In this document: positions 51,391 to 63,403 of the stretch, piece after piece
How positions within the stretch are numbered: the stretch's first letter is position 1
How the letters are laid out: each line of letters begins with the position of its first letter
Source: Phialophora verrucosa
Taxonomy: Eukaryota > Ascomycota > Eurotiomycetes > Chaetothyriales > Herpotrichiellaceae
Reading direction: 5' to 3'
DNA length: 64,000 nucleotides
NCBI GenBank assembly: GCA_002099365.1
Contig: MSED01000004.1
Location: forward strand, 186,001-250,000
Made by a program: the position numbers and the translations under genes
The notes under the pieces: model-generated
Told to the model about the DNA's origin: nothing
The model's input: the letters and a program-made list of their open reading frames with translations, nothing else
The model's database searches: none

Positions 51391-54374
51391 TCACGCCATC
51401 AACTTCAAATTCGTCATCAAATGCAGTGCCGTTTTCGCCCGCTCGCGCACATCCAGATCTGAATCGTTTTCCATCTTCCTGAGATGCGAGACAAATCCGA
51501 CCTTCTGAAGCTCAATCGCGCGATTTCTGCATCCCGCTCGATCATTCGCATCGTCTTCGTAGGTCAAGTTGATCGCAATCCAACAGCAGGTCGACCGAAT
51601 CTCCCTGTCTTGGTGACTGCAGAGCGTCAGAATCTGCTTCAGCAGAGCGTACTGCGAGGCTATGATATTCCGCCACTTTGGGTCGCACGCGGCGATATGC
51701 ACGAGGACGAAGAGCACCTTCCCAACAATGACATTTGGCGGCGGTGTGGAGTAGTTCTCCTTTCGTGTCGGCCCAGCAAGTGTACGTGACCGGAGTCGAT
51801 CCAACATAATGCGGAAGAAATCGTCTTGACCCATTTCATCCACCACGTATCGCACCATCTCGGATGCATTCTCGCCACAAAAGAGGTTTCGTAGTAGATC
51901 TAGCAGTTGTGCCTGGATCTCTGTGTCGTCTTCGACGGTATGTTTCGTGTCAAACTCGCCTTGATCGGAAGTCCCCTCCTCATCAACGGCACTCCTGGCC
52001 GCTTCACTACCACCGTCCGAATCCGAATCATCGCCCATGATGACATCGTGGGGATTGTCCACTGCGACAGCGGGCCGTCTGTAAGTTGTGATTGGAGGAT
52101 AATCCCTCTCGACGAGGCCGATAACCTCGCCTTCGGGAATATCAATCGGATCCGTCTTGATTAACAGCTTGATCCAACTGCAGCCAAGCTCGTCCACCAC
52201 CTCAAGTTTCAGCTTCTTTGAAGCATTGAGAACTAGTTGCTTCAAAGCCCATACAGACTCGTGCCGAAGCCGTGCGTTGGCCGAATGCGCCTGCTCGCAT
52301 AGCTTTTTCACCACTGTCGATTCGCCTACACTGTCCTTGACTGCGCTGAAGTCCATGGCCAGGTTGCTTAGAACCTTGGTTGCCGCAATCCTCAGCTCCG
52401 GGTTCGTTGAATTCATCAGTTTGAGTATCGGTTTCGCAACCTCTGCCTCGATCAGCTTCGTCCGCAACGCCCGGACAGACCTTCCTAGCGCTCTGACTGC
52501 TGCGCATGCTGCCAGTATGACGGAGGCTGAGTTTCCTGTCAGCTCCATTTCCTGACCGGCGCCCGACTGCGCCTGGTATGGTTCCAAAGCTTGAACAATG
52601 TAGGGCAAAACACCTTCAGTGCAAATCTGCGCTCGATAGTCCTCTTCGAATGGCGCAATTGCAGCCAAAGCTTTCAAACATCCTTCTCGATACTCCATTT
52701 CTCTTCGAGCGGCCCAGGATGGTCCGCCCGGACCAATGCAAGTAGCGGCTGTAGTTGAGTCCGTCTCCATCCTGTCTTGCTTGTGTGGCTGCCAGGGGGC
52801 GACCTTGCGACGTGCCGGCCCATCAAAGGTCGCTTTGAGACCAAGGGACAACTTGACAACTTGGTAATAGCTTTACCCTCAACAGCTACTCGTTGCATGT
52901 GCAGATTGTCTATTACAAGTGCAGCGAGCACTGCAGGCACGGCACGGGTGTAATGCATACCGCTGCACAAATATGACCCGCCAAGCTGGTGAGAAATGTC
53001 ATGTTGCACTTGATCCGAGTCGAGCATCTGAGTAAGGAGTGGGACCAACAATGAAGCAAAGGACAAGCCTCGTTCTCTCTTGACAAAGTGCAAACTGTTC
53101 AGGTTGACTAGGAGTTTTGCGGCAAGAAGACGCCGCTTCCCTCGTGATTCTCGAACAATATACAATAGCCAGGGAATGACAGCACTCTCATCCACGTCGT
53201 CTGCCGCATCTTGAGTTGAAGGTAGATGGGGTACAGCGGTAGAGGTCGGCAGAAAAGACGCCCGGCGTTTGGGCATTGCAATGACCGAGCTGAGCGGAGG
53301 AAACCCTGGCTGCGGTGCATTGGCTTTCTCAGAAACAGGTGCAAAAGGCAGAAGAGTGTCAAACGGGCTCTGGAGCCTCGACCGAGGAACTGCAGCGCCT
53401 GAGAAGTAGGTAGTCCCCCACGGTGCCTGCCGAATGTCGGAAGGGGAAAAGTCGTGTTTGAAGTCTGGGAAAACCAATTTGATAGTAGGGTTAGAGAAGA
53501 ACGTCTTCGTACGCGCCCGAGAGCCCTCGGTCAGCACGCAAAGCGCCTCCAGCACTGGCGACAGATGTGCAACGATTGGTGCCGGATCTGGCAGCGACGC
53601 CGGAACGGAACCATCGCTCGACGGAGCATCTAGACCAGGAGGTACAAGACCTTCTGCAACCACAAACGACGCCAATCGGACGGCTAGCAAATCCATTACC
53701 CCATTGTCGACAAGCGCACGTTTTTGGGCGTCGTGTGTGATAGTCTTGCAAAGAAGGGCCAAGATAGCGTCGCAGGCTTGCTGAGACGCCACGTCATCAC
53801 CAGCGTTTCCTATAATGTTCTCAAAGCACCGTATATATCTCTTAGAATACAGAAGGTCGGAGAGCAGCGAAGTCTGCAACCATTGGCCAGGGCTCGATGG
53901 TGGCATGTTGTCGGTGGCGGCATTGAGACATTTTAGAACGGCAAGGGATGTCCTGGCGGAGAGCGACAGGAGGAGGAAAGCGACCAGTCTCTGCAGAATA
54001 CCGGTTTCGAGGATCGGTTGTACAAACGAGGGACCTTCTGCTCAACGCGATCAGCATTCAGTGGCCAGAAAGAAGGACGCGAGACGCGAACCATGAGCAA
54101 TGACGGAGAGAACCTGGGCAACTTGCGTCAGCAACGATTCCTCTTGCTCCTCAAGTCGGGTTGGTGCATCGGCGTCGACGCCCCGCTGTGCGGCGACGGC
54201 CCCGAGGATCTCTGCCAACTGAGGGACCAGTCCATTCTGGACGAACTCGAGCTTGTGAGACAGATGGCCAGTCAAGAAGCCTTTGATTCTCTTCAAGACT
54301 TGCAGCCGAGCTGAGGAGTCAGCGGCAGATTCGAGATCCTTTAGCTCGGACCTTGCAAGCCGTGCTAATGCCAT
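51391..54374 (-). CDS. GID5: Gid5/Vid28-like armadillo protein, frame broken by an 8-bp duplication
   Basis: Gid5/Vid28 (ARMC8 in animals) is the armadillo scaffold of the GID/CTLH ubiquitin ligase that degrades gluconeogenic enzymes. Exon 1 is 54092-54374 (start MALARLAR). A 54-bp intron (54038-54091) is proposed because the frame otherwise hits two TGA codons; its donor, GTTCGC, is weak. Exon 2 runs from 54037. At 52847-52862 the sequence GACAACTT occurs twice in tandem. Before it the frame reads ...HMQRVAVEGKAITKLS, and after it, two bases out of phase, SLGLKATFDG... to the stop at 51391. Deleting one copy joins the two halves into one armadillo array of roughly 970 residues. A 65-bp intron (GTAATA donor) could also restore frame, but would delete a conserved-looking helix. 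The frameshift may be real or an assembly error. Confidence 0.78.
52847..52862. repeat. 8-bp tandem duplication causing a frameshift
   Basis: GACAACTT is repeated perfectly twice. Removing one copy fuses the two long minus-strand armadillo frames into one. Confidence 0.9.
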
Positions 54375-55358
54375 GCGATTCAGAGAATGTCCGTCCACGA
54401 CCGGATGGTCACGAACAGTTGGGTCTCGTCAAGTCTGGAGTCGTACGTGTCGAGTTTGGGGTTTCGCGGGGTCTGGAACCTGCAACTGGAAGTTGGTCGT
54501 TCCGGATGATATTTCCGCACCGCGTAGGAAAAACCGAATGCGGGCGAGTTTGATTGGCAAACCCAGGCCAGCCGAGCGCCGATCTGATTTTGGCCAAGCG
54601 GAAATGTGTGCAGCAGACCCCAGGCGATCGGGCTTGGAGTTGAGCGAGGGCCTTATTCAGAGCACCAGGACTCGAAGAGTGCAAAGATCAGCAGAATGCC
54701 AGTGACGCTCGAGGGAAGGATCGAACTCGCAGCCTTACCATCGTACAGTATACTGCGTCGTCTGCTGGAGACAGCGGGAGGGAGTGACCAGGATCAAAGT
54801 GCATCGAGTCGAATGTCAGTCGTCTGACAGGCGAGCGTCACCCTTACTCCCGCCATGCTCTCACGGCATGAAATGCGACCTTGGTCAGACGAGTCCCCAG
54901 CCCGAAGATGCTTAATATCTCCCATTGGGCTGCGTGAGAAAAGGTTCGGTCGGGCTTTGAAAATATCGACCACTAAAGCCCATGGGACTCGCCTCGTGCT
55001 CGTGTCGATCCATGCTCGGGTAGTCAAGACATGGGCTCTCGCGGCACGACACTCTACTCGTAGGACCCATCTATATTACACACCACACCTGCTTGCGTCG
55101 CCCTCTTTATCCCCATCTTTCCTTGAAGGCCATCTCGGTCCCTGCCTTTTTGCATAACGACTCTCCGCGCTCTGTTCTCGAATTCACCAAGCACTCATTG
55201 TGGCTGACGGCGCAGTGTCGGCCACCGCCCAACCATCGGAACACCCGCCCGCGATTGACTTTTTACACAGTTCTAGCACCTTGCCCATGCGAGGCCGCTT
55301 CCTTCCATGAACCCTTCGCGGCGCCAGACACCTCTTCCGATGTTGAAGTTCTTTGAAT
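54375..55358. other. Divergent promoter region with a tRNA-like remnant
   Basis: These 984 bp separate the Gid5 and cyclin starts. On the minus strand near 54720 lies a perfect B-box-like GAGTTCGATCC, flanked by a 10-bp inverted repeat (GTGACGCTCG at 54833-54842 on the minus strand and its complement at 54702-54711). No full cloverleaf can be drawn. The right part is pyrimidine-rich, as expected of a fungal 5' leader. Confidence 0.4.
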
Positions 55359-56474
55359 ATGCTAGCAACATCCCTATCCCCTAATATCTCGCCTGCGACT
55401 GCCCGAGAGTCGGGCGTTGCTCTATACTCAACCTCTCCTCGAGTCCATTATGAGCAATCGATCTCCCTGTCTGCCAGTTCTCGCTCTGCAACCGTCGAAC
55501 AGACGAGTCCCATCGCGCGAAAACGCCCTCTCTCCCACGAACTCGACTTCCAGAAGCCTCGCAGGTTACCGAGCACAAAATCCCTCGACCGCTACGGATA
55601 TTCTCCCCGCGTCCAGCCCCGCCCGAAAATGGTGGACGCTTCCACACAATACTCTCCGCCCAACCAACAGAAAGCCGAACAGACTCCCACAAGTACCATT
55701 GCGGGACTAAAACTGTCTGAAAAGGAGGACCACTCACCCAAGGCCGCCCCTCTCCCTTCCGCCGCGAAGCGCCGTGACGGCACAGTTTCGAGTCAGCCAA
55801 GGCCGGAATCTACAACGGTACAGCCACAGGTAAAGAGGCATGCTGGGGAACCAGTCACGGCAGCAGGACCCCCGGTAAATGGGGACGAGCCCGACGAAGA
55901 GCAGAGCGTGCAGCAGTCTCCGGTGAAGAAGGCTCGTCCAGATGCTCCACCAGTGCGGATAATGCCCCTACAATACGAAAATTGTAATACACGGGACCTG
56001 GTGGTTCTGATAGCTTCAATGCTGATGGAGCTAATCCGATACAACGATGCTATTCCACTGAGGGATGGCCAGCTTACCCGCTTTCACTCACGAGCACCCC
56101 CGGGGATTTCAGTCCTCGACTACCTCCAACGACTGACGACACATGCAACATTGTCTCCCCCCATATTACTCAGCGTGGTCTATTATATTGATCGTCTATG
56201 CGCCCTCTATCCGGCTTTCACCATCAGCAGCCTCACCGTACACCGGTTTCTCATCACCAGCTCAACGGTGGCGAGCAAAGGCTTAAGCGACTCGTTCTGG
56301 ACGAACAAGACCTATGCCCGAGTAGGTGGCGTGAGCATGAAGGAACTCGCACTCCTGGAACTTGAGTTTCTCACCAGGATGGAATGGAGAATTGTCCCGA
56401 AGCCAGAGGTATTAGTGGACTACTATAAGTCCCTGATCGCCAGGAATTCCCAGTATCAGCTGGAAGGTACATAA
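55359..56474 (+). CDS. Pho80/PREG-like cyclin
   Basis: Pho80-type cyclins pair with the Pho85 CDK to control phosphate and nutrient responses. The 371-residue single-exon product has a disordered N-terminal half with many SP sites, which are potential CDK sites. A cyclin box follows at about 218-345: RDLVVLIASMLMELIRYND, then FHSRAPPGISVLDYLQRL, the YIDRLCALYP helix, VHRFLITSSTVASKGLSD, and YARVGGVSMKELALLELEFL. These are hallmark segments of Pho80/PREG/Pcl-type cyclins. The ATG at 55359 is used; codons further upstream in frame give only TTG. Which cyclin subgroup it belongs to (Pho80 itself or a Pcl relative) cannot be settled without a phylogeny. Confidence 0.87.
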   Translation: MLATSLSPNISPATARESGVALYSTSPRVHYEQSISLSASSRSATVEQTSPIARKRPLSHELDFQKPRRLPSTKSLDRYGYSPRVQPRPKMVDASTQYSPPNQQKAEQTPTSTIAGLKLSEKEDHSPKAAPLPSAAKRRDGTVSSQPRPESTTVQPQVKRHAGEPVTAAGPPVNGDEPDEEQSVQQSPVKKARPDAPPVRIMPLQYENCNTRDLVVLIASMLMELIRYNDAIPLRDGQLTRFHSRAPPGISVLDYLQRLTTHATLSPPILLSVVYYIDRLCALYPAFTISSLTVHRFLITSSTVASKGLSDSFWTNKTYARVGGVSMKELALLELEFLTRMEWRIVPKPEVLVDYYKSLIARNSQYQLEGT

Positions 56475-57048
56475 TATCAGCCTACAACGAAGGACTTGTG
56501 ATCTATGCGGCTTTCTAGCTTTCGGAGAGCCTGCCTTGATGATTAGCCATATGTGGCAGCTTCTCCGGAGCAGCCTCAGGTCCAGGAACACAGGGGCATG
56601 TGTACGGTGTCTGTAATGCAAAAATTCATGAACGATACAGTCTACAAGAACCAGAATCGACGGCCGACATATTCTGCTACACGCGCAAGCTAGATTGCCA
56701 TGAACGAGAGGGTTGGCTGCTCGACCGTTCCCGTTTGGAGCAGTGCTTCTACAGTATGCACGATTGACTCGAATTAGCATGGTGTTTAATGAGCTAATGG
56801 TCCATTCAACGGTCTTTAGAATCCCTAATCTCTATGTAGCCCTTTGATAAGGCGATCGCAAAATCCCTCCGTTAGACGCTAGAAAAGGCTACCACAGTGA
56901 TTTCGTCGCGTCCCACTCCAGAGGGCGAATTACATAGATAACAGCAGCATTCGTAAGCTACAGTACAATGTAATCATTTCCGTCAGATTCAGCGCCGAAG
57001 GGAGACCTTGGGTTTGTTGATGAGAGCTCGCTCTTGGCCCCCAAAAGT
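56475..57048. other. Convergent intergenic region
   Basis: These 574 bp lie between the 3' ends of the cyclin and chromodomain genes. No feature is seen. Confidence 0.6.
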
Positions 57049-60000
57049 CTACTTGCTCTCCTGCTGCTTGAACGAAGCAGGTTCTCTGAACCAAATATGA
57101 CATGAATGCTTCTCGGTTTTGTTGGTGTGATTTTTATCCACGACGGTAAACAGTCGATACTTCGTGGCATTGGCCGCCGACCAACCGGTAAAGTAATCGA
57201 GAAGAGCTTTGTCTCGCGCGCCTGTGGCACCGGCACTCATGTCAGCGTCCTCCCAAGCAACGTAATCCGGCAATCCCTTAGGTGACACGACTAGATCGTC
57301 GTCCTCGGTCATAGGAAGGTCCTTGATAAATTTCTCTGGGTCTTCGTTGTGACGCCTCTTGCTCGGCAACTCTTCGGCCGATCGATCCCGGAGTTTGTAC
57401 CAGATTTCGAGCATGCTGATATATCTAGACCGACATTAGCGACCAGTTCGGCGGGGAGGACATGCAACGAGAAGTACCTCTGCTGGACCTCATGCTCGAC
57501 TGCATCAACCTGACGCAAGATCCAGGAAAGAAAATCCGGTAAGAGTACCAGTTTCCAGAACTGGGACTTGCCGACCGACGCGGCATCGAACCATTCCATA
57601 GCCAATAGCGCTCCTTCCGGATGGTTCTTCATGGTGTCCTCGGTAATGCACAGAACAGTGCCTCGAGGGAAGAGTCTAGTGAGGGCATAGTTCCGGTCAT
57701 GCGAGCCCCCACCTGACTCACGGAATGACAAGTTGAAACAAGAAAGAGATGCCTGTCGAAGGTATTTGTACAAATACGGCACGTCGCAGTAACAGGGGTA
57801 CCGTTCATTGAAGATGACAACACCCGGTTGGTCGCCAATTTCGCCTAGGAAGTCACCCCAGTCGCTCTTCTCCCTGTCCGTATAGATCTGACGTGGACTC
57901 ATAAGCTGGGATAGCCATTCCACTAGAGCCTTGGCCTCTGCTGGGTGAGACTCCGCAAATGTGATGAACACACGGGGCCGCTTCTGTGTCCTATCTAGCC
58001 CGAACATGATTGCGTCAAAATTGGCAGGAAACGATATCCGAGACTCGCTAGCTGGAGTGGAAGGGGTCCAATCCGTGGAATCATGCAACGACATCGAGTC
58101 CCGCCTACGGGGAGATTTTGGACTTCGGGCAGGGGCCGCACGGTCATTCCTGATCGTTGACGTCGCTGTTGCTGTCACTGGTGTTGGCAGTTCAGTAGGG
58201 CTCTGTACACGAATACTTGTTTGCTCTGAGGATGGTCGTCGTAGACCAGCTTGAGGTCGAACTGCCTCCCCACTTTGATTGTGCGGCATAGGCTGCGTGA
58301 TTCTCACTGTGTTGTCAAGGTGAACCCCTGGCAACTTATTCATGACGGCGAGATGCAAGCGAGATCTGGTATTAGGAAAAGGTGGCTGTTCCAGATGTTG
58401 CCATCCGGATGCTTGAGGCGAGTAGAGCACGAGCACAAGAGTTTCTCCAGGGCCAGGATATTCCCATAGGGCACCGACGTTGTTTCCCTCGAGGAATTGA
58501 GTGAGACTCTCGATGGCTGGTTGTGTATCTTCGTATGGCTCGAATGCCCCAACGGCATGTACACGCCTCTCTAGCTGCAGTTCGTCAGTCCACACTCCGC
58601 TGTACGCGCTTAACCAATGACTCACATTCTGAGAAAATGCTGAGAATGCGTCGGCATCCATTACAAATCTCTGCTGAAAGTGAAGCGAAAGTAACCTCGA
58701 GTGCGGTTCCTTGAGGTGAATGATCTTCCCACTAGCCCACCAGGGAAGACAGACAAGTCTCACATCTCCTGCCACATGATCCCCAAACTTTAGGTTGATG
58801 ATGATCTCTCCTTTCCTATAGGTGCGACCATTGGAGGCAGTAAGAATCTCGTCTCCCGCGACCTTGGAGTTGGCAGAAGTTTGCCGCAAGGTTTGCTTGT
58901 CTAGGCCCGGCTGCTGCATTGCACTGTCTGTCCGCGCAAGCCCATCGGACTTGCTTGGCTGGTGAGGCTCGCTGTTGTTAAATGGTCTTCTGTCGATATG
59001 TGGTTTCTCTGACCCTGCAGACAATATTGAATTAGAGGACTCTGTCCTCATGGCCCTCGACGGTACGTCTAGAGGCGGTTTCTGCGATGCTGTTGACATG
59101 ATGGAATTATGAGACACTGTTCTTGCGAGTAACGGTCGCTCATCTCCATTTTGCTTCTCAGTTGGCACGGAGGCCGACGTGCTCTGCAGGCCAGGGGTGT
59201 CATCCGCTGCTTGGGTTTGCAGATGTTGGGGGATCGGTGCATCTGTTTCCCGATTAGCATTTCTGGTAGTCGACGGGTCGTTTTCTGCTACTGTATTGCG
59301 CGCCTTGGTGGTCATGATTCGTTGTGGCCCTTCGGTGATGGGATCACCTTTGGGGCTGCTGGCAGTTTCAACTGTGTGATTTTCATCTTCAATTGACCGC
59401 TGGGGCACGGGAAGATCTTCTGGAACAAAGAGTGGAGACTCTCCGCCTGTATCCCTTCGTGTCGTATCTTGACGCGGAAATACAGACTGATCAACCCACT
59501 CATCTGGCGACCTCAGGTCGAGTTTTGACATGTCAGGTGGAGGTTCTAGACGAGCCTTTTTCCTGTAGTTATTTTGATGTCTGAGGTTCTTGAACTGCTG
59601 TCCCGTCTTGACGTCTGTGCGGCTTGCCGTAGGTGCATTTTCGCCAGCGCTCAGCTTTCGCGGTCTGGTGCTAGCGCCGACTTTGTCAGACTCCCGCGGC
59701 ATAGTTGTGGAATTTGTACTAGGGTCAACGCCGCTCTGTTTCGACGGTTGAGCAACATTGACTGCATTTTCCGTGGGTGTCGGTAATGACAACGGGATGG
59801 AAGAAAGGGATTCGACTCTCCCAGAAGTGGGCTCATTGATGTTGCTTCTTGTCTTTTTCGAAGCAGTCGAAACGGCATTTGCGCGACTGGGGGATTTCAA
59901 TTGAGCAATGCCCTTTTTAGCTGGCATGGGCTCGTATGAGCGTGGACGCTTTGGCGCTGGAGAAGAATTGTGTGATAGCCTGGTACTTGTGTGCGTCAGA

Positions 60001-60353
60001 CTTGAGGGGGAATCCCGGGATCGCTTCGTCCTAGATCGTCCTGCCGACCTTCGCTCTCTCGCCAACCTCTTTCGTGCCTGAGCTTCCTGAAAAGAGTCCA
60101 TACGCGCTTGGACGCGAGCAACTTCATCTGGGGACAAAATATCATTGTTCGCGAGCTGTTGTTCCCAATCAGCGAGGGTCGCCGGAGTCAAAAAGCTCTC
60201 GGCCGGTTCCCATGTGCACTGGCGGTCATCATAATTGAGCCACTTGACGAGATAAACGGTCCTCCCATTAAAGTCCGCCTGTGTAAGGATACGTTCAACC
60301 TCGTATTCGGGCTCCCCTTCGGACTCAGACGCAAAGCTATCGCCGTCAGACAT
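57049..60353 (-). CDS. Large chromodomain protein (heterochromatin reader, Chp1-like architecture)
   Basis: Exons are 57478-60353 and 57049-57415, joined by a 62-bp intron (GTACTT, CTAAT, CAG), giving 1080 residues. The N-terminal chromodomain (about 15-67) has the methyl-lysine cage Y17, W38 and Y41 with the same spacing as HP1 (21 and 24 residues), so histone H3K9me or H3K27me binding is expected. A basic AT-hook-like and Ser/Pro-rich region of over 400 residues follows. A conserved-looking segment at about 495-640 (EIIINLKFGDHVAGDV, LPWWASGKIIHL) is followed by a C-terminal folded domain (about 795-1080), with RVFITFAESH, WGDFLGE, GVVIFNERYP and TRLFPRGTVLCITED. N-terminal chromo plus a large C-terminal domain resembles fission yeast Chp1, but homology is not shown. 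The start at 60353 is chosen because the chromodomain follows directly. Confidence 0.78.
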
Positions 60354-61677
<1,324 letters not shown>

Positions 61678-63403
61678 GCTGCGACTGCACCGGATCTCCA
61701 GTCTAGAAATACGAGGAGCACGGCGTTACCTGACTATGCGCGCATGAACTGGGGAGTGATGTATCGAATGTGATCATGAATGAACTTCCATGGTGGATGG
61801 CTGTGGCTTGGGTCTAATCGGAGTATTACAGGTCCCCCCGATTCGCAATGTAAGACTCTTTACAAGGCTACTTATCTACCTTCTTCGCTTCCAGCAGAGT
61901 GTGCGGTGTTGACGAAGTGATCGCTTCGACAGCTTTTGCCTTAGGCATTGGATCTTGCCAGACACGTGAAATCCGTCCTTCCACTTCCCTGGAGCCCCGC
62001 ACGGGGGTCGCATCAGTGTCCGAGAAGTTCTGCGAGTTACGCCGGTCATTCATCACTTTCGGGGCCGGTGATGGCGTATGAGACTTCGATGCAGCTTGTG
62101 ACCCAGCAAAGCCAAACGATGTTGGTCTGTTTCTCAGATATCTCCCAAGGCCTAACGAGCTTCGCGTTTCTTCAGGTTCGGCAGATCAGAGCATGTTTCA
62201 CCAGGGCAAAGATCCGGTGCAAGTGTATGGTGCCGGTATTTCTCTTGCCTCTGTTATTGTTCAGTCTCAAGCCTATACTGCCAAGAGTATGACCGCCTAT
62301 GGAATGTTTCTCAAAGCGGGCGCATCTTTGCGAATTCACTCGACATATAGTATTCGAAGTGCTACTGCTCGCAGATCGTCCCGATGCCAGAATGAGGACA
62401 CTGACCCTGACATCGAGAGCAAGCGGAAGAGGTATTGCACAACTGAAAAGGCAGGGCGCTCCCACGTTGGTGTTGTTGACACGACAGACCGATGCTGAGA
62501 GGGATATTGTGAACGGCTCGGGGGTCGCTTCGGCACTCACGAGCAAACGTTGAAATCATTACTTCGCTGCCATGGCACGGACGCGGTGAATAGTCTGGCA
62601 AAGGAAAACAACCAGCCCTGAGCCAATTGTCGGCAAAACCTGCTCGGGGCTCACCCTTGCTTGGTCGGGACCTTGCTGCATTGGGCTGCCCGTCACGTCC
62701 AATGAGGTCGGCAAAATGGGCTGCAAAGCGGTGTGATGAAGTATCTGCTTCAAGGCTGGTTGATTTTGTCCGCTTACATTCTCTTACACCAGCACGACGT
62801 TCGGGAGATATCTTGAGAAGCGACTGCCTTCAGCGCGTTCGCCAGATCCGATTCTCTGAAAATTTCCCACCGTTGTCAGTCTCTCAACCCTGCCCCGTCC
62901 CAGCTTCGGACGGCGGCTTGACAATCAGCCCTCGTGAGTCCGCCTCATCTCCTGGGGTCCCCTGTTCAGCGGAGCATCCTCCACGCGCCCACGTCCCGCT
63001 TGCCGCCACTCCATCTTCCTCCTTTAAACTCCCACCTCTCCTCCACGGAGCTCATTCTTTGGGTGGACCTCCTGCTCCCTGCTTATACGCCTGGCTGGTC
63101 TCGCCTTCCCAGTCCCTGGTGGCCGTGCCCTTGAGTGCCCTGCCCTCAGGCTCGCCATCCATAGAGAGTCTGAAAATTACAAGATGACTTCGGTCTGCCA
63201 ATTGGCAATCTTGGCAAGGGTTTACAGCCTGCGATGCTTTTGCCTATGTTCACCTCACACCTGATAGTTCGTTATTTCACTTCACCTTTATGGCCCATTG
63301 GCGCTGTGGTTCTACATTTATTAGGTGAGAACGCACGGATGACTGATCAACGTCTGAATACCGAAGTCTAGTAGTCATCTGCTCTTTATCGATCTATCTC
63401 AAT
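61678..63403. other. Poorly resolved region between Rab11 and the hydantoinase
   Basis: Apart from the possible exon at 61868-62185, this 1.7-kb region has overlapping frames on both strands (62193-62498 plus; 62172-62546 minus; 62627-63187 plus) without domains. A spliced gene may be hidden here. Confidence 0.4.
61868..62185 (-). CDS. Possible terminal coding exon of an unrecognised gene
   Basis: The minus frame is open from 62185 (just after a TGA) to the stop at 61868, about 105 codons. It reads as polar, coding-like sequence: LGRYLRNRP, then a Ser/Pro-rich stretch, then GRISRVWQDPMPKAKAVEAI near the end. No ATG lies near its 5' end, so an upstream exon is likely. A minus frame at 62559-62753 that ends at a potential donor (aaGTAATG) could be part of the same gene, but I cannot join them cleanly. 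An antisense plus frame (62193-62498) is an alternative. No domain is recognised. Confidence 0.3.
   Translation of the reverse strand, partial: SAEPEETRSSLGLGRYLRNRPTSFGFAGSQAASKSHTPSPAPKVMNDRRNSQNFSDTDATPVRGSREVEGRISRVWQDPMPKAKAVEAITSSTPHTLLEAKKVDK

Noticed and set aside
62627..63187. 186-codon plus frame with a faint F-box-like stretch
   Set aside because: The Pro/Ser-rich translation, non-ATG start and lack of a complete F-box pattern give no support.
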